IMG/VR virus record: IMGVR_UViG_3300019265_000227
Location: 1 to 23,571 of that record
DNA from: a virus
DNA: 23,571 nt
Reading direction: 5' to 3' (one strand)
Notes under the pieces: generated by a model
What the model was told of the DNA's origin: nothing
Seen by the model: only the letters and a program-made list of their open reading frames with translations
Databases searched by the model: none
Shown here: piece after piece, positions 23,381 through 23,571 of the stretch
Numbering within the stretch: position 1 is the stretch's first letter
Layout of the letters: each line of letters begins with the position of its first letter
Position numbers and translations under genes: made by a program

Positions 23381-23571
23381 TTTTTGAGGAAAAGTGTTGC
23401 AAAACCCTGTGGCGAAATCGGTATTGTTCCAGTCGCCTGTGTTGCTGTCGCCTGTGTTCCAGTCGCCTGTGTTCCTGTGGCCTGTGTTCCTGTAGCCTGT
23501 GTTGCTGTGGCCTGTGTTGCTGTGGCCGGTGTTCCTGTCGCCTGTGTTGCTGTCGCCTGTGTTCCTGTGGC
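23377..23571 (-). CDS. C-terminal end of a repeat-rich protein (partial)
   Basis: An open frame enters from the right edge and ends at TGA 23377-23379, giving the last 64 residues. Nine pentapeptides of the form ATGTQ or ATATQ (one ends in P) come first, then ATGTIPISPQGFATLFLKK. Differences between copies are mainly third-base in the GCN and ACN codons. The ATGA overlap with the following minus-strand gene supports this frame, as does the non-repetitive natural-looking end. The repeats would make a regular, uncharged, Thr-rich rod or coil. The N-terminal part is outside the window, so its role is unknown; a fibre-like or surface protein is possible. Confidence 0.6.
   Translation of the reverse strand, partial: ATGTQATATQATGTPATATQATATQATGTQATGTQATGTQATATQATGTIPISPQGFATLFLKK
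23426..23571. repeat. 15-bp tandem repeat array (9 full copies plus part)
   Basis: Units of 15 bp start at 23426, 23441, 23456, 23471, 23486, 23501, 23516, 23531 and 23546, with a partial unit at 23561-23571. On the plus strand the consensus is GTT-(C/G)C(T/A)-GT(G/C/A)-GCC-TGT. Copies differ at a few positions only, and no spacers are present. The array continues past the window edge, so its total length is unknown. Confidence 0.95.

Noticed and set aside
23397-23495. Plus-strand reading of the repeat (TTG start after GAGGA, 32 codons) and the open VPVAC frame
   Set aside because: Repeats without stop codons are open in several frames. The plus frames lack coupling to neighbours, whereas the minus frame ends in ATGA with the next gene. 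Wobble differences fit both strands, so they do not decide it.
23426-23571. CRISPR array
   Set aside because: The 15-bp units are directly adjacent with no spacers and code in frame.
1-23571. tRNA genes, insertion sequences, integrase or attachment sites
   Set aside because: None seen on reading both strands; coding density is nearly complete apart from the short gaps described.

Overview
The window is a contiguous block of a tailed-phage genome, free phage or prophage, with a contractile tail. It carries the head, neck, tail and baseplate genes on the plus strand from about 0 to 22.8 kb, then a convergent minus-strand operon. The set of families (DUF1073 portal, Mu F/SPP1 gp7-like minor head protein, DUF2213, gp24-like cement protein, DUF2184 capsid, DUF4054 connector, DUF3383 sheath, gp25 wedge, baseplate J, DUF2612) is typical of myoviruses and prophages of Gram-negative bacteria, mostly Proteobacteria. 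No host gene, integrase, tRNA or att site is visible, so the host cannot be named and prophage cannot be told from free phage.

Layout: 3-3077 holds seven beta-rich or small virion-protein genes, probably receptor-binding or fibre-associated, lying before the portal. 3110-5448 holds the portal and minor head protein. 5454-7900 is the most unusual region. A DUF2213 capsid-assembly domain is followed by an R-S-E ADP-ribosyltransferase (ART) domain that is out of frame by one base at an A8 tract. Next come a small DUF6582-like gene and an acidic scaffold-like gene, itself broken by a one-base frame loss. 7913-12311 holds the cement protein, major capsid protein, head-tail connectors and tail terminator. 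12322-16265 holds the sheath, tube, tail assembly chaperone with a lambda G/GT-type -1 frameshift signal, and tape measure. 16265-22837 holds the Dit-like protein, baseplate plug, hub, spike, gp25 wedge, J wedge, DUF2612 protein and a beta-helix tailspike, ending at a bidirectional terminator. 22884-23571 (minus) holds three genes joined by ATGA overlaps; the first, cut by the window edge, ends in a 15-bp/5-residue tandem repeat.

Most plus-strand junctions overlap by 1-4 nt or are separated by a short gap with a Shine-Dalgarno (SD) sequence, so the late genes look like one translationally coupled operon. The strongest leads are: (1) a capsid-gene-encoded ART whose fusion to DUF2213 depends on the length of a poly(A) tract; (2) the apparent splitting of a normally single DUF2213 gene by an ART/DUF6582 cassette; (3) a complete, previously unannotated GT frameshift signal (G GGT TTT plus a 9-bp stem 7 nt downstream); (4) the ATGTQ/ATATQ repeat protein in the unknown minus-strand operon.
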